From the NCBI RefSeq assembly GCF_000340215.1, contig NW_006921534.1, positions 3,967,041 through 4,031,040 on the forward strand: a DNA stretch of 64,000 nt. Reading direction: 5' to 3'. How positions within the stretch are numbered: position 1 is the first letter of the stretch; every line of letters begins with the position of its first letter. This document shows, one piece after another, positions 53,701 through 60,296 of this stretch. The translations under genes and the position numbers were made by a program. Origin of the DNA: Pseudocercospora fijiensis CIRAD86 (lineage: Eukaryota > Ascomycota > Dothideomycetes > Mycosphaerellales > Mycosphaerellaceae). The notes under the pieces are model-generated. The model saw nothing but the letters and a program-made list of their open reading frames with translations, ran no database searches and was not told the DNA's origin.

Positions 53701-56310
53701 TTGAAGGCTATTGAGATCTTTGTCCGGGCTTTCAACATATAATTCCGTGAAGCGGGAGCGAACCCCAGGTGGCAGATCTTTCTTGCCTACGTCTGTCGCT
53801 GGATTCATCGCTGCGAAGACCCGAAACTCTGGATGGGCATTGATACGTTCAATATTGCCGGCCTCGGTCAGAAGCAACGAAGGAGCATCAGGATCCAGTA
53901 AATCTGCAATAGACTCTAGCGTGTCCGAAGAAGCCAAGTTGATCTCATCTAAGAGCACCCAGTCTCCACTGCGGACTGCTTTGACGATATTGCCTTCCAC
54001 GAATGTGAAGGCGAATGAATCAGTCCCGGCGCCAAGTCTGCGTTGCAGGCTCGTGATTTCAGCTTCAAAAGCGTCCCACGCAGGAAAATCAATCACCTGC
54101 GACGTCGCTGTCTTGCGCTTCTTTGCGGGAGCTTCTCCATCTCTCGGTGGCGATGTCGTTCTCTGTTGGGCAACCATTTCCAGAGCCAGTCGCCAGTACT
54201 TGCAGACGCCGCGCCAATTGCCCTTGGCCATCTGAGAGCTCAGTTGATCGATGAATTTCTTGTTCTTGCTTAGACTGAAGCTCTGCGCGAAAAGCTCGTC
54301 AAATCTGTCCTTGAGTGGTACCATCAAGGTTCTGGCATTGACTGGTTTGAAGCCACCGAGGAGGTCTCCAGCCTCGCTTTGCTGAGACAAATTGAACGGA
54401 ACCAATTTCTTTCCAAGATGGTTCGCCAAGTGCTGCACAGCCGTCGTTTTGCCAACACCAGTCTCACCTACAAGCAGAAGCGGTTCTATGTTGGCGACTG
54501 CTGCTGTCACGCGCTCAAGCATCCTTGTTGTGTGTGGATTCGTGGAGAACGAGCCTATTGCTTTCGTAGATCGTGACCGTGGAAGACTGTACCGACCAAT
54601 AGTGATCTTGTCTTGATCAACCTTGTATGGTACCTCTCGCGAATGCAGCAGGAAGTCGCGCCGTTGTGGATCGATGTGGAGTTCCTCCGCGATGGCGCTC
54701 GCGATGCTTGAACGCATCGGTCCGTCGGGCAGAGCACCAGCAAAACAATCGATTGCCTCCAGGAAGATAGCGTCCATTTCAGTGCTGGTGATGGAAGATC
54801 GCGACGTAAGCAACAGAGAGACTCGCTGACACCACTTCAGTAGATCTCGAGGGCTGATTGGACGCAGTACCCCAGTCCGACTTTGACTCTGCTGTGAAGA
54901 CTGCCGTCTGTCTGCGTCCATGCGTTCGTATGCTGCAATGAACTGCGGGAGAAACCTCTCCAGCATTGGAAACAAAGACCTGGCAATGATTGCGTGTTCA
55001 GACATTGTGGGCATGGCGATAGGCACCCGAGTCCAATGCCGTGCACCAAGCATATTCGTTGAGGCTTGAGTCTCCTCGCCTCTGTGATTAATCGACGTTC
55101 GAATCGTTGCGATGATTCGAAAACCTTGAGCAGCATAGATCTTAGCCTTCCGATGTGGGATAAACAGTTCGCGCTTCTCAATCAGAGGCAAGAGCGTGCC
55201 AAGGACCTCGTTTGGCGCCTTGTCGAGATCCTCGATTAGCACCCAGCGACCTTCCTGAACAGCTGTTGTGAGTACACCGGGCTTCCACATGAACGAGCCT
55301 GGACTCTCGCCGGTAGTGTAGATGCCGAGAAGCATTTTAGCATCACTCTGCTCATTCAAATGCAGTGTCACCATCGAATCAAGCTTGCCCAGTTTTTCTG
55401 CCGCGGTGCGAGCAAGAATGGTTTTGCCGGAACCTGCCATTCCAGAGAGAAGTAAAGGTGCCGACGTTTTCAGAGCCTGTGCGATGGCACCAAGGTTCTT
55501 TGAGATAGTTTCCGTCACTTTAAGGGTGCTCGATGGGATTTGTGAAGCTGGTGATGCGGATGCTGGAAACAACACATGACCAAATTGCGATGTCGACTGG
55601 TGAAAAAGTTCCGCCGGAATGGTGCGAGATATGGATGGTTGATTATGGCTGATCCTTGTTGTTGCGATCTGTTTTTGAACAGCTTCTTGTCGGTCTTCCT
55701 CCCACAGCGTCAGGAATCGGTAATCGATGGTCTTCTCGTCCCACGGCCCAGAAATACCCGTCTCTGCAGAGTCTTCGCCAAGATACCGAGAAATTGTGGT
55801 CTCGAGCCAATGATCCGAGCCTTCCAGGGCAATCTGAAGGATCCTGATAGCAAGATATGTGACATGTCGACTGCCTTTACCTTTATCAAGAAGAAGGCCG
55901 AGTTCCCTATCCCTGACATAATGCCGAAAGACTCGACTGTTGGATCGCAGCAGTCTGAACAAGCCAAGAAGATAGAGCGCGTCGTCTGATTCATTTTCGC
56001 CCAGCCTGAAATGCTCAGTGTCCAGTAGCTGTGTGGCAAGAGGCGTGAGAAAAGGCGCAAATGGAACAATCTTGCCTAGGGTAGCGATCGAGGCCGCAAA
56101 TGAGGCATGTATGCGAGCAGAAGAGCACAAATGAGCTAAAATGTTCTCGCAATGCGCCAGGATTGTGTAAGTGTATCGTGCATCCAGTATCGTCCTTGTT
56201 AGAGCTTCTAAGTATTCTCGATGATCGGCTTGCCGCCGTATGCAGTCGAGCAGCTCTGCTGGGAGCTCGTCGCCGCCTTCAAGCAGCGCGTCGTCCCACT
56301 TGCACTCCAT
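41788..56310 (-). CDS. MDN1: midasin (Rea1), dynein-related AAA ATPase of 60S ribosome maturation
   Basis: Single open frame of 4,840 aa without introns, the usual size for midasin. Six AAA modules in tandem show Walker A motifs near residues 290 (GMAGSGKT), 618 (GETGVGKT), 1052 (GPTSAGKT), 1343 (GETGCGKT), 1730 (GSPGVGKT) and 2043 (GSPGVGKT). A long linker (about 2200-3800) follows, then an Asp/Glu-rich region (about 3950-4480). A C-terminal MIDAS/VWA domain has DDSQSMNEDE near residue 4627. In the nucleus and nucleolus the protein uses ATP to strip Ytm1 and Rsa4 from pre-60S particles; its MIDAS domain grips their UBL domains (established for yeast). Conserved order and length argue for an intact gene. 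The AAA1 Walker A (GSGKTILA) is also intact. Divergent with bL12m. Confidence 0.97.
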   Translation of the reverse strand: MECKWDDALLEGGDELPAELLDCIRRQADHREYLEALTRTILDARYTYTILAHCENILAHLCSSARIHASFAASIATLGKIVPFAPFLTPLATQLLDTEHFRLGENESDDALYLLGLFRLLRSNSRVFRHYVRDRELGLLLDKGKGSRHVTYLAIRILQIALEGSDHWLETTISRYLGEDSAETGISGPWDEKTIDYRFLTLWEEDRQEAVQKQIATTRISHNQPSISRTIPAELFHQSTSQFGHVLFPASASPASQIPSSTLKVTETISKNLGAIAQALKTSAPLLLSGMAGSGKTILARTAAEKLGKLDSMVTLHLNEQSDAKMLLGIYTTGESPGSFMWKPGVLTTAVQEGRWVLIEDLDKAPNEVLGTLLPLIEKRELFIPHRKAKIYAAQGFRIIATIRTSINHRGEETQASTNMLGARHWTRVPIAMPTMSEHAIIARSLFPMLERFLPQFIAAYERMDADRRQSSQQSQSRTGVLRPISPRDLLKWCQRVSLLLTSRSSITSTEMDAIFLEAIDCFAGALPDGPMRSSIASAIAEELHIDPQRRDFLLHSREVPYKVDQDKITIGRYSLPRSRSTKAIGSFSTNPHTTRMLERVTAAVANIEPLLLVGETGVGKTTAVQHLANHLGKKLVPFNLSQQSEAGDLLGGFKPVNARTLMVPLKDRFDELFAQSFSLSKNKKFIDQLSSQMAKGNWRGVCKYWRLALEMVAQQRTTSPPRDGEAPAKKRKTATSQVIDFPAWDAFEAEITSLQRRLGAGTDSFAFTFVEGNIVKAVRSGDWVLLDEINLASSDTLESIADLLDPDAPSLLLTEAGNIERINAHPEFRVFAAMNPATDVGKKDLPPGVRSRFTELYVESPDKDLNSLQSIVRAYLRQEASADAAIALDVSKLYQAILALADENKLVDGAGQKPHFSLRTLTRTLSYAKHIQQMCNLRRALYEGFQMSFLTFLDVESAALVQPLIVKFLFAKRTNVKSELKKALQPPKDGHEYVRCHDGSKHWIRKGATQVQDQLHYIITPFIERNLENLVRAASTRQFPVLIQGPTSAGKTSMIEYLAKKTGHKFTRINNHEHTDLQEYLGTYVSGIDGHLRFQEGVLVKALREGHWIVLDELNLAPTDVLEALNRLLDDNRELLIPETQEVVRPHTDFMLFATQNPAGLYGGRKTLSRAFRNRFLELHFDDIPVNELQTILEKRTRLPPSRCERIVSVYKSLSILRQESRLFEQKSFATLRDLFRWALRPNDTIEQLAVNGYMLLCERVRKSEERSALKHVIEEAMSRKGPKVRIDENELYSNDCPEVMHHRRHASTHGVVWTKAMRRLYVLVARAIANNEPVLLVGETGCGKTTVCQMLSDALRKTMYTVNAHQNTETGDLIGSQRPVRNRAAVETELRERLLDVPLGDSDRIENQSTDELLKSYDHMLSAMDAEARSERLQSTSHVKIVTLRTRFKALFEWVDGSLVQAMRAGELFLLDEISLADDSVLERLNSVLEPSRSILLAEKGALDSSVTASHGFQFFATMNPGGDYGKRELSPALRNRFTEIWVPSMSDMDDVLQIVQSKLVSPAQPYASAMVAFASWFKSRFDTSASSSVSIRDALAWVQFVNAFAQHGPVPAVVHGAAMVYIDTLGANPAGLMSATSQSLALERAACIQELGRLMVVDATSIYLQSLELDIDDSTFRIGPFNLARAPAATKSSISFTFEPPTTKINALRVLRALQLSKPVLLEGSPGVGKTALVTAIADAVNMPLTRINLSDQTDLLDLFGSDAPVEGANTGTFVWRDAPFLRAMRKGEWVLLDEMNLASQSVLEGLNACLDHRGEVFIPELGQTFSRHPNFRLFAAQNPHHQGGGRKGLPASFVNRFTVVYADSFAAEDLMLICRRKFSSMGEAYIAKAVEFVSKLNHEVAERRAFGTSGGPWEFNLRDITRWLGVAASHTGLLRAGSPKDFVTMLVSQRFRCAFDRDYVESLFTSTFDGDQHLADAFCNLSRSTIQVGLGLLPRNQINATSFYANIHREEPAYNLRVVETVMLCVDQAWPTILTGSPGVGKTTILEGLAAAVGANVFTLGMSAETDSLDLIGGYEQYDPHRQIAAALNELRSKLTWRIKVTLANGSGTEAAALRDALVNVEASPKNASKHAELMRKLSDDERAEIAPLLNVLASVDEAIDKARFEWIDGPLIEAMQQGKWMILDNANLCSPSVLDRLNGLMEPDGVLIVNEHSAPDGSARVVRPHPAFRIFLTVDPRLGELSRAMRNRAVEIYLPKADGSTAVTTADLHPESAMTRFRAFRDAGSAVADEQAFLIKQDHLSLADQALAPRFYTQLQHGLYGAGSRNAEQIHSTCFGLGSAANLPAETISLYAESANALEAPADFAYAQVSSQSFPVSIIADGKFSLQTSHPLNNQPLVQVSEQSFNKAWSLAARHDLSVSFSFVARTVGALGDDHKLSGRLTRFWKSARQQLNGRGKTSLIEIARQLIKAIRKAIESSKPVLAERNRNKRAFENLLAYIWVFARLLADETLDLPLLAASAFVGRSICAKHQQYLPHDSLLAEFQLALANLGVATEPESRNVFVALWGALIPSTAKSFEGLQALLNFEALVEEFDQLTSDFRLPVRHIIDLRLAFQRSLNVSASSITDLDALAENVRQAMPKPAPSVEGVDNAVQPSPHFAASFELLCQHFAVLLLADPSRLQHEDAVAIEVLAGRKTTVGLKCSRSQPAASFMETMRLLGLNIRHLRDHDASSGLRDSSVCGIILREILAAKDVSLKSLDLLGAESQIMSQTVASKAHLVHRETSQDLTLVLRRLLEEVLQTVANAADAGDIARHAEHLLQLLRDRESVSKVNGTTEVLPIADQHMASICHDLTKASDHVLSNPSSEGAAAAWLYFAIACLRIYVPEDPFDPVQEAEMHVNVHERTKGFLQSRLNALQNYRQNRCGDANSLRARLVAEELEELGDGPQIVQVCRPAHSQLVQLQGDLQALRRVLAPLLNQAGPLSPQILDENGWNNLRAVRARLEDQYRAYADLASPVVGFIDCLFVARDLSFVKPEASAQGTLARLTPFLGAKLQDWLSDTPFAQAQQVCRSKDDHLAWLSILGIRNFMVSSAQPSTSIRKAAEGTFDLFYEAWQTELSRDQRAAAAKSSLYQYRGADEDSEEATAEQLNELFPSYEMSGITAPAIVAQDLAPRMSELHHALYRGTNTDPDRVIDLLSEVARLPSSLRLVNTPSIANMLHKLSTELSSSAQRSSNIYSEPDIGQSRALVTLLKRVQVRFESIHSVWPEHAVPIDILRICEQIYSISYAEPLARFFQPVEKLHAAVNEWQKVASSEYSAFGLLEEITNLLISWRQLELSTWAGLFQNEDINAKKSAASWWYIAYETIIRAAASEADAGMSLVTFAHQLIETLGGFLNSCGLGEFSLRLSMLRDFEADMKHRSLEFSDLRPVHQALISLISFYSHFESSVSECLSKKRAALEKQVKEVIQLASWKDRNILTLSQSAKTSHKKLFRLVRKYRNVLGEPVTSLLLGDFPQSPATISKGSVEAVPPTTAVQDTQPLARHEAWSSQLQSLPAILQQLRAQRQSYESLSTAPAKIEKFLEELEEEGSELRKATPSTATEENKTLIQHLKTRKRRLLADVLRDVRLMGFQANMSEDVLLQQASLAAVLSRSLPVASFGQTVVGDRADHEFHRLAHVMIAVRESSVKHNEDLTPAEIARSETLLESILQTTIEQRATISKELANFASLDTALQQLSGFSLREGLTITAARHPGQDLTSKSSILLRMVQTCAVCVRRQGELAKSDFSNVMASLEVATEALSSIDTDIRMQELPQHIEDQAIRVAGIRFGEVVTTLAEAIVEHYRQHPELEPVLDQLAKWLTTGNFAEDALPEQALSFDQWSDMLFSAVKQVQQIVTAQPGPGLLSKKAWLMENQAQVYDTMRGLSVQEVSEKISRLLSGVARLKNRSSPDLTKAAELSRAILPVLQVYAHNVQLVLQQACSLHVVTCKMGYQLSISFIQLARQGFCQPSEKAEDNEQQPGQVESGTGLGDGDGGEDISKDIGADEDLSELAQDAISKDKNEETQAEKDAVDMADEDLQGDFDEDAGSDSEEEGQDKEDVDDGELDEETGHVDTDDNAVDEKTWDDGKKAEEAEKEAEKGKGTKNDDMTAADNAAGGEENEQQEMEDGEDNEAPDDGNAGVDHQQPEQADPHMQDEQNLDLPEDMQMDGDQKDISDIEDVEDDDMEAVQDGKDSDEEEGSRDETKDLDVEMGDEEADEEQQTNGETVADEDQAAGAEDPEEQQDTAMLDDKPVEPTEPTDALVSADSGQGHEEDSARQEGVASSTETQANEQDAEQPSEQTGSAEGSNRTQANETSGQAEPGSEDQKSLPFKQLGDILKQHYNQHRPIEAAQEPESADQPASNEFDMNDPRFEHLPEDADTEMQAIGAANVEDSKALNEDNAIDVNDKAPDTLPLPKENEQLQLESDVDGEGNNSGATGDNVEAGLKRNETVIGKTNDADIDMAEAPDEDSPDNVEEVDEQLNNTHLSPDAPPLMSIEDARRAWTEHENRTRNMAIVLTEHLRLILQPTQATKMRGDFRTGKRLNIKKIIPYIASSYKRDKIWMRRSIPSKRSYQIMLAIDDSQSMNEDERKGLAFDTLALVAKSMSMLEVGEIGIVGFGQNVNVAHDFSMPFTTDAGGEVCRQFSFSQTKTDVRKLLEQSIELFRTARARATGSASDLWQLQLIISDGLCEDHNGIRQLVRQAHDERIMVVFIVVDSAAPSSGAAKASEKQSILDLNEAKFTIGPNGEPDVQMVRYLDTFPFRYYLIVRDIHELPSVLAGALRQWFSEVVESGS

Positions 56311-56549
56311 CTTCAGTCAGAATGCGGGTAGCGGCGATGATGCGCCCAGATGGCGTTGTCGTGATGAAGACTGCCAGGCGCGCGTCGAAAGAAAAGTTAT
56401 CTGGCGGACACGCCAAGCTTTGTGGCCTGTGCGGGCCCGTCGGTGGTGCTTGCCCCGATCGGGCTGTCGCCGCAGTTTTGGAAGGAGGACGCAGCGACAA
56501 CACACGAGCAGATGCATTGAACACACCTCCATTGTACAAGCTTGCCGTC
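56311..56549. promoter_or_regulatory. 239-bp bidirectional promoter, MDN1 / bL12m
   Basis: Only 239 bp separates the ATG codons of midasin (-) and mitochondrial ribosomal protein bL12m (+). No TATA box is obvious in either direction. GC-rich, as often in housekeeping promoters. Confidence 0.6.
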
Positions 56550-57167
56550 ATGTCTCTCGCTCCTCCGCTCGCCGCGCGACGATGCGCTCAATGTCTTCGA
56601 TCGAGCCAAGCCAACGCCTTCCGATACGCAGCTTCTACAGCACCACAGCGAAGACAGCAGAGAAGATGGCAATCGACAGAAGCCGCAGCAGCAGCATCGA
56701 ATCCCAAGATTGCTGGCATCGTAGATCAGATTAGCCAATTGACGTTATTGGAAACTGCAGATTTGGTATCAACGCTAAAGGTAGGCAAATGTTTGGCAAC
56801 CCAATCATGCAAACAGACATTGAGGATTGTATAGTCACGGTTAAACATCCCGGATATGCCAGTTGGAGGATTTGCCGCAGGACCGGCAGCAGCGGCCGCA
56901 CCGGCAGCCGCAGTGGAGGAGCCAGAGGAAGCAGCGCCCAAGCAGGAAGAGAAGACATTGTTCAACTTGAAGCTGGAATCGTTTGAGACAGCGGCAAAGG
57001 CAAAGGTCATCAAGGAGGTGAAGGCGATGCTAGGACTATCATTGATAGACAGCAAGAAGTTCGTGGAGTCAGCACCGAAGCTGATGAAGGAGGCTGTGCC
57101 GAAAGAGGAAGCCGAAAAGATCATTGAGACATTGAAGGGCTTGGGTGCTGTAGTCAAGATGGAGTAA
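56550..57167 (+). CDS. MRPL12: mitochondrial ribosomal protein bL12m (2 exons)
   Basis: Exons 56550-56780 and 56835-57167 with a 54-bp intron (GTAGGC...TATAG); 187 aa. The N-terminus (MSLAPPLAARRCAQCLRSSQ...RRWQS) is Arg/Ala/Ser-rich without acids, a mitochondrial import signal. Then comes the L12 dimerisation helix (IAGIVDQISQLTLLETADLVSTLK, continued across the splice as SRLNIPDM), an Ala/Pro/Glu hinge and the C-terminal L7/L12 fold (EKTLFNLKLESFETAAKAKV, IKEVKAMLGLSLIDSKKFVE, then the APKLMKEAVPKEEAEKI block). It forms the flexible stalk of the mitoribosome that recruits translation GTPases. Confidence 0.93.
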
Positions 57168-57477
57168 GGGAACCAGCACTTGGGACTGGATGTGCGTGAT
57201 GGCGTTCAATGCATGCAAATGGCGCTGCGCTGTAAAAGACAAGCTTGGTGATATCAATGTACACTATGAAGGATATGCCTCGGGATCCCAGCGAGCGATG
57301 TCATACAATTGAGCATTCAGCTGCATAGCTTCGAATTGCCATTGCAAGCAGGAGTCATACTGCTCTCATGGGTGACACTTGTGTTTCGGATGAGAAGGCC
57401 AGCATCTGGCCATTATGGCAGTGGATGGCCATGAAGACAGTAGACAAAGCTGTACACTAGCCTCATGACCTTGATCT
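57168..57477. other. convergent intergenic region
   Basis: About 310 bp of 3' flanks between bL12m and the small membrane-protein gene; nothing else seen. Confidence 0.5.
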
Positions 57478-57990
57478 TCAATCACCATACAACATTTCCA
57501 GCACATCCAATACCAAGTCTTCGAGGGCATTCCGCCATCTTTGCACGGCCCAGCACATCGTACACCCAGAAACCATCGTGACCATGACTGCCGCTACTCC
57601 CACGTCGACACTCACGCCCTCCCAAGGACTCCTCGCGAGCTCCAAAGCAATACTGCCAGCTGACAACACCATAAACAAGAAACCCATACCTTCACAAGCC
57701 CAGTAGTACTCTTCCCATGTCTGCGAGGTAGTGTCTCGCAAGATGTCGGATATGTCGTACATCAAGGATATTGTTGTGACGCCGGATACGATTTTGCTCC
57801 AAACATGATCTGCACCCAGAGGTCGGAACACGAGCGTGCGCAGAGGGTAAAAGAGCGTGGCAGCTGCGATATGATTCTTGGCGACGAGCACGTAAAATGT
57901 CGTGACAGCGAAGATGTAGGACTTAGCGATCCCAAGCAATGTTTTGAGAGAGCTCCAGCCTGCCTCGAGAATTTTGGACGTATCTAACAT
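57478..57990 (-). CDS. small multi-span membrane protein, unknown function
   Basis: 170 aa in one exon, starting MLDTSKILEAGWSSLK. Three or four hydrophobic segments: about 22-47 (YIFAVTTFYVLVAKNHIAAATLFY), about 67-80, about 98-118 (GMGFLFMVLSAGSIALEL) and about 128-148 (VGVAAVMVTMVSGCTMCWAV). An amphipathic N-terminal helix and a Glu/Asp-rich tail are present. I recognise no family. The long open frame, coherent topology and position between conserved genes support it as real. Confidence 0.6.
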   Translation of the reverse strand: MLDTSKILEAGWSSLKTLLGIAKSYIFAVTTFYVLVAKNHIAAATLFYPLRTLVFRPLGADHVWSKIVSGVTTISLMYDISDILRDTTSQTWEEYYWACEGMGFLFMVLSAGSIALELARSPWEGVSVDVGVAAVMVTMVSGCTMCWAVQRWRNALEDLVLDVLEMLYGD

Positions 57991-58273
57991 TTTACGTTAT
58001 TGCTTGCGAAGAGAAGAACGCAGCGACTCAGTGACCTGCGATTTGGTTCGGGGCAAAACAGTCGTGATGACGGATTGAGCATTGTCATTCCATAAGAATG
58101 GCAATCACTTTCGTGTACAACAAGGTCGCTGTGAATGCGGATTTCGTTGCGAAGAATTCAGGTATTCTTTTCTTGGCCGACAGTACTCTATGATCTTCCC
58201 CTTTCAACATCCTACTGGCACGCAGGCTATGTCCAGCTCATCTCTCATATCAGAAAGGCGAAGGTGCATCTCA

Positions 58274-59859
58274 TCAGGAAGAAGTACCAGCTGCCTCTGC
58301 CTCTTTCTCCTTTCTTTCGGCCTTCGCTTTCTGTTTCTCCTTTGCACTGGTCTTGATCTCCTCCCATTTCGACTGATACTTCTTTAAGGTCTTCTCTTGC
58401 TTAGCACGCACTTCCTGCAATCTTTGATTGTCTTCGGTCTGCTGCTCGAGCTGTTTTTCCGTTTGCCTCAGGCGTTCAAGCAACGCGGCTTCGTTCGTGC
58501 CAGCGGGCCGCTGCTCAGCCTTTACACTCATGACGCTTTGTGTCAGAGCCGCCATCGAGGCATCCTGAGCATGAGTCTCGAAGTCTGTCAAACGCGTGGC
58601 AAGTTGCTCCAAGGTGTGCTTAAGGGTAGTGTTTTCCAGCTCTAGCTCTTCGTGCGTTCGAGACTTTCCGAAAGAGCCACGTCCTTGTGATCGGAAACGG
58701 CTGTGCCTGGGAGAATCCGGCATTTGAGCCTCTCGAGCATCTACAAAAGACTCTTCGTCATCCTCATCAATTCCTCCAAGTTGCTGTTGCTGCTGAGCTT
58801 TGGCAATATCGGCGTAAGAATAGGTCCCGCCACCTGTTTGGACGACGTAAAAGCTCTCAGCAGGGCCGAATGCATGGCCTTGGTGACCTCGCTGGCGATG
58901 CTCATCCTCTATTGCATTCAAGGCGGCCTTGGAAAAGATCTTCTTGACATCGGGTTCGTTGCTTGCAGTGACGGTACGTTGCTTGATTTTCTGCTGAGGT
59001 GCCTGCTCTGGCTTAACGTCGTCAGCAGTCAATGGCAAGCCTGCATATGCCAATACTGATGATAACTTTGACATGGTTCCCGTAGTCATGTTCGTGTAGA
59101 ACTTGGAAAAGGCATCATCGTCCTCTGCCTTCTTGAGCATTTGCGCAGGCTTCAAAGTTTGGCTATCCATGATAGAAGGCGGAATTTTGGGACTTGGGGT
59201 TGCGTTTGATCGATTCCTTCGATGAGATTCAGGCGACAGCTGCCTCGCTCTTGCCTGCGCTGCTGCCGATGGTGGATTGCGACGTGAAGGAGGAATGCCT
59301 CGTCGAGATGCTATGTCTCGTGCGAGTGACGGCGATGAATCACGAATCGAGCTTCCAAAGCGTGCGGCAGCAAGAGAGGAAGTCGCTGGCTTCGCAGCAG
59401 GGTTGGTCTTGGTTTCCGTGCCTGATATGGTCTTATCTGCCTGGGCAAAGTCATGTCTGGACACGGCAGGGTCTTGATCGGTTTGCAATGATTGTTTGGT
59501 AAGCTCCTCAGTCTTGTCGGGCTCGTCCGCTGAGTCAGGAATATCTTGCAGCTTGATGATGCGTGCAAGCTTGAGATGTTGCTCCTCCAGCAGCCTGAGA
59601 ACCCGAAGAGCCTGCGCTATTAGCAATGGATTCCATGACGACGCAGATGCAGCTCACTTCTGAGTCTCCCGTACTTTTGGCTGCCTTTGCATAGTCGTTT
59701 GCTGCTTGACTGTGTTCATCCGCCGCCTGGGTCCAGTCGACCTGCTGCGTGACCTCTGCCGCCTTGCGCGCATGAGCGTGAGCCTGTTCTGAATGAGCAT
59801 GTTCTCGATTACACAACGTGAGCTGGACTGACCGTCGTCAACGCCGCTGGCTCGGCCAT
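58274..59859 (-). CDS. MIT-domain/coiled-coil protein, Atg38/NRBF2-like (3 exons)
   Basis: Proposed exons: 59859-59833 (27 nt, MAEPAALTT), 59783-59658 and 59611-58274; introns 49 bp (GTCAGT...AACAG) and 46 bp (GTGAGC...GCGCAG); 496 aa. The N-terminal helices (AHAHARKAAEVTQQVDWTQA, then EHSQAANDYAKAAKSTGDSEAL and LLEEQHLKLARIIK) look like a three-helix MIT domain. The middle is Ser/Pro-rich and disordered. The C-terminus is a long coiled coil (about 390-490) ending Lys/Glu-rich. MIT plus coiled coil is the plan of Atg38/NRBF2, a subunit of the autophagy PI3-kinase complex; this match is by layout, not by a diagnostic motif. Without the 27-nt first exon no ATG would precede the MIT helices. Confidence 0.55.
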
Positions 59860-60296
59860 ATCGAAACAGGCTATGTTCACACAAGAAGGATGGATGGCTT
59901 TGAGGGTGGAAATGTGGTTCACGTGGACATGGCATGTGCTTTTCGAAGGTTTTGAGCCGAAGACCCCACGCGACCGCCGACCAAGACGGTTCACGGCCTG
60001 CCCTGCCCTGCCTGCCTGTCTGCCTGCCTGCCTGCCCTTTTGACTGCCGCAAACTCCAGTTCTTCCAACAATCCAGACTGCTTGCTACACACGATCCGCG
60101 CACTGGACGTATACGCTTGCCACGCGCTGCTCGAATCAACATTGTGCTGTCTACTGGGGATCCCAGCACCGGGAATGTAGTTCTGTGCCATATTCTAATA
60201 AATATCCTATGCACCCGCGCTCATGTCATGCGTCGCACGAATGCATGGTAGTACTCCCACGGCCTAGACTACTCGGTGCTCCAGACGGCGTTGACA
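59860..60296. promoter_or_regulatory. divergent promoter region with CCTG repeats
   Basis: 437 bp between two divergent starts. A CCTG/CCTGT tract (about 59998-60036, roughly eight units) is the only repeat. No clear TATA box. Confidence 0.45.
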
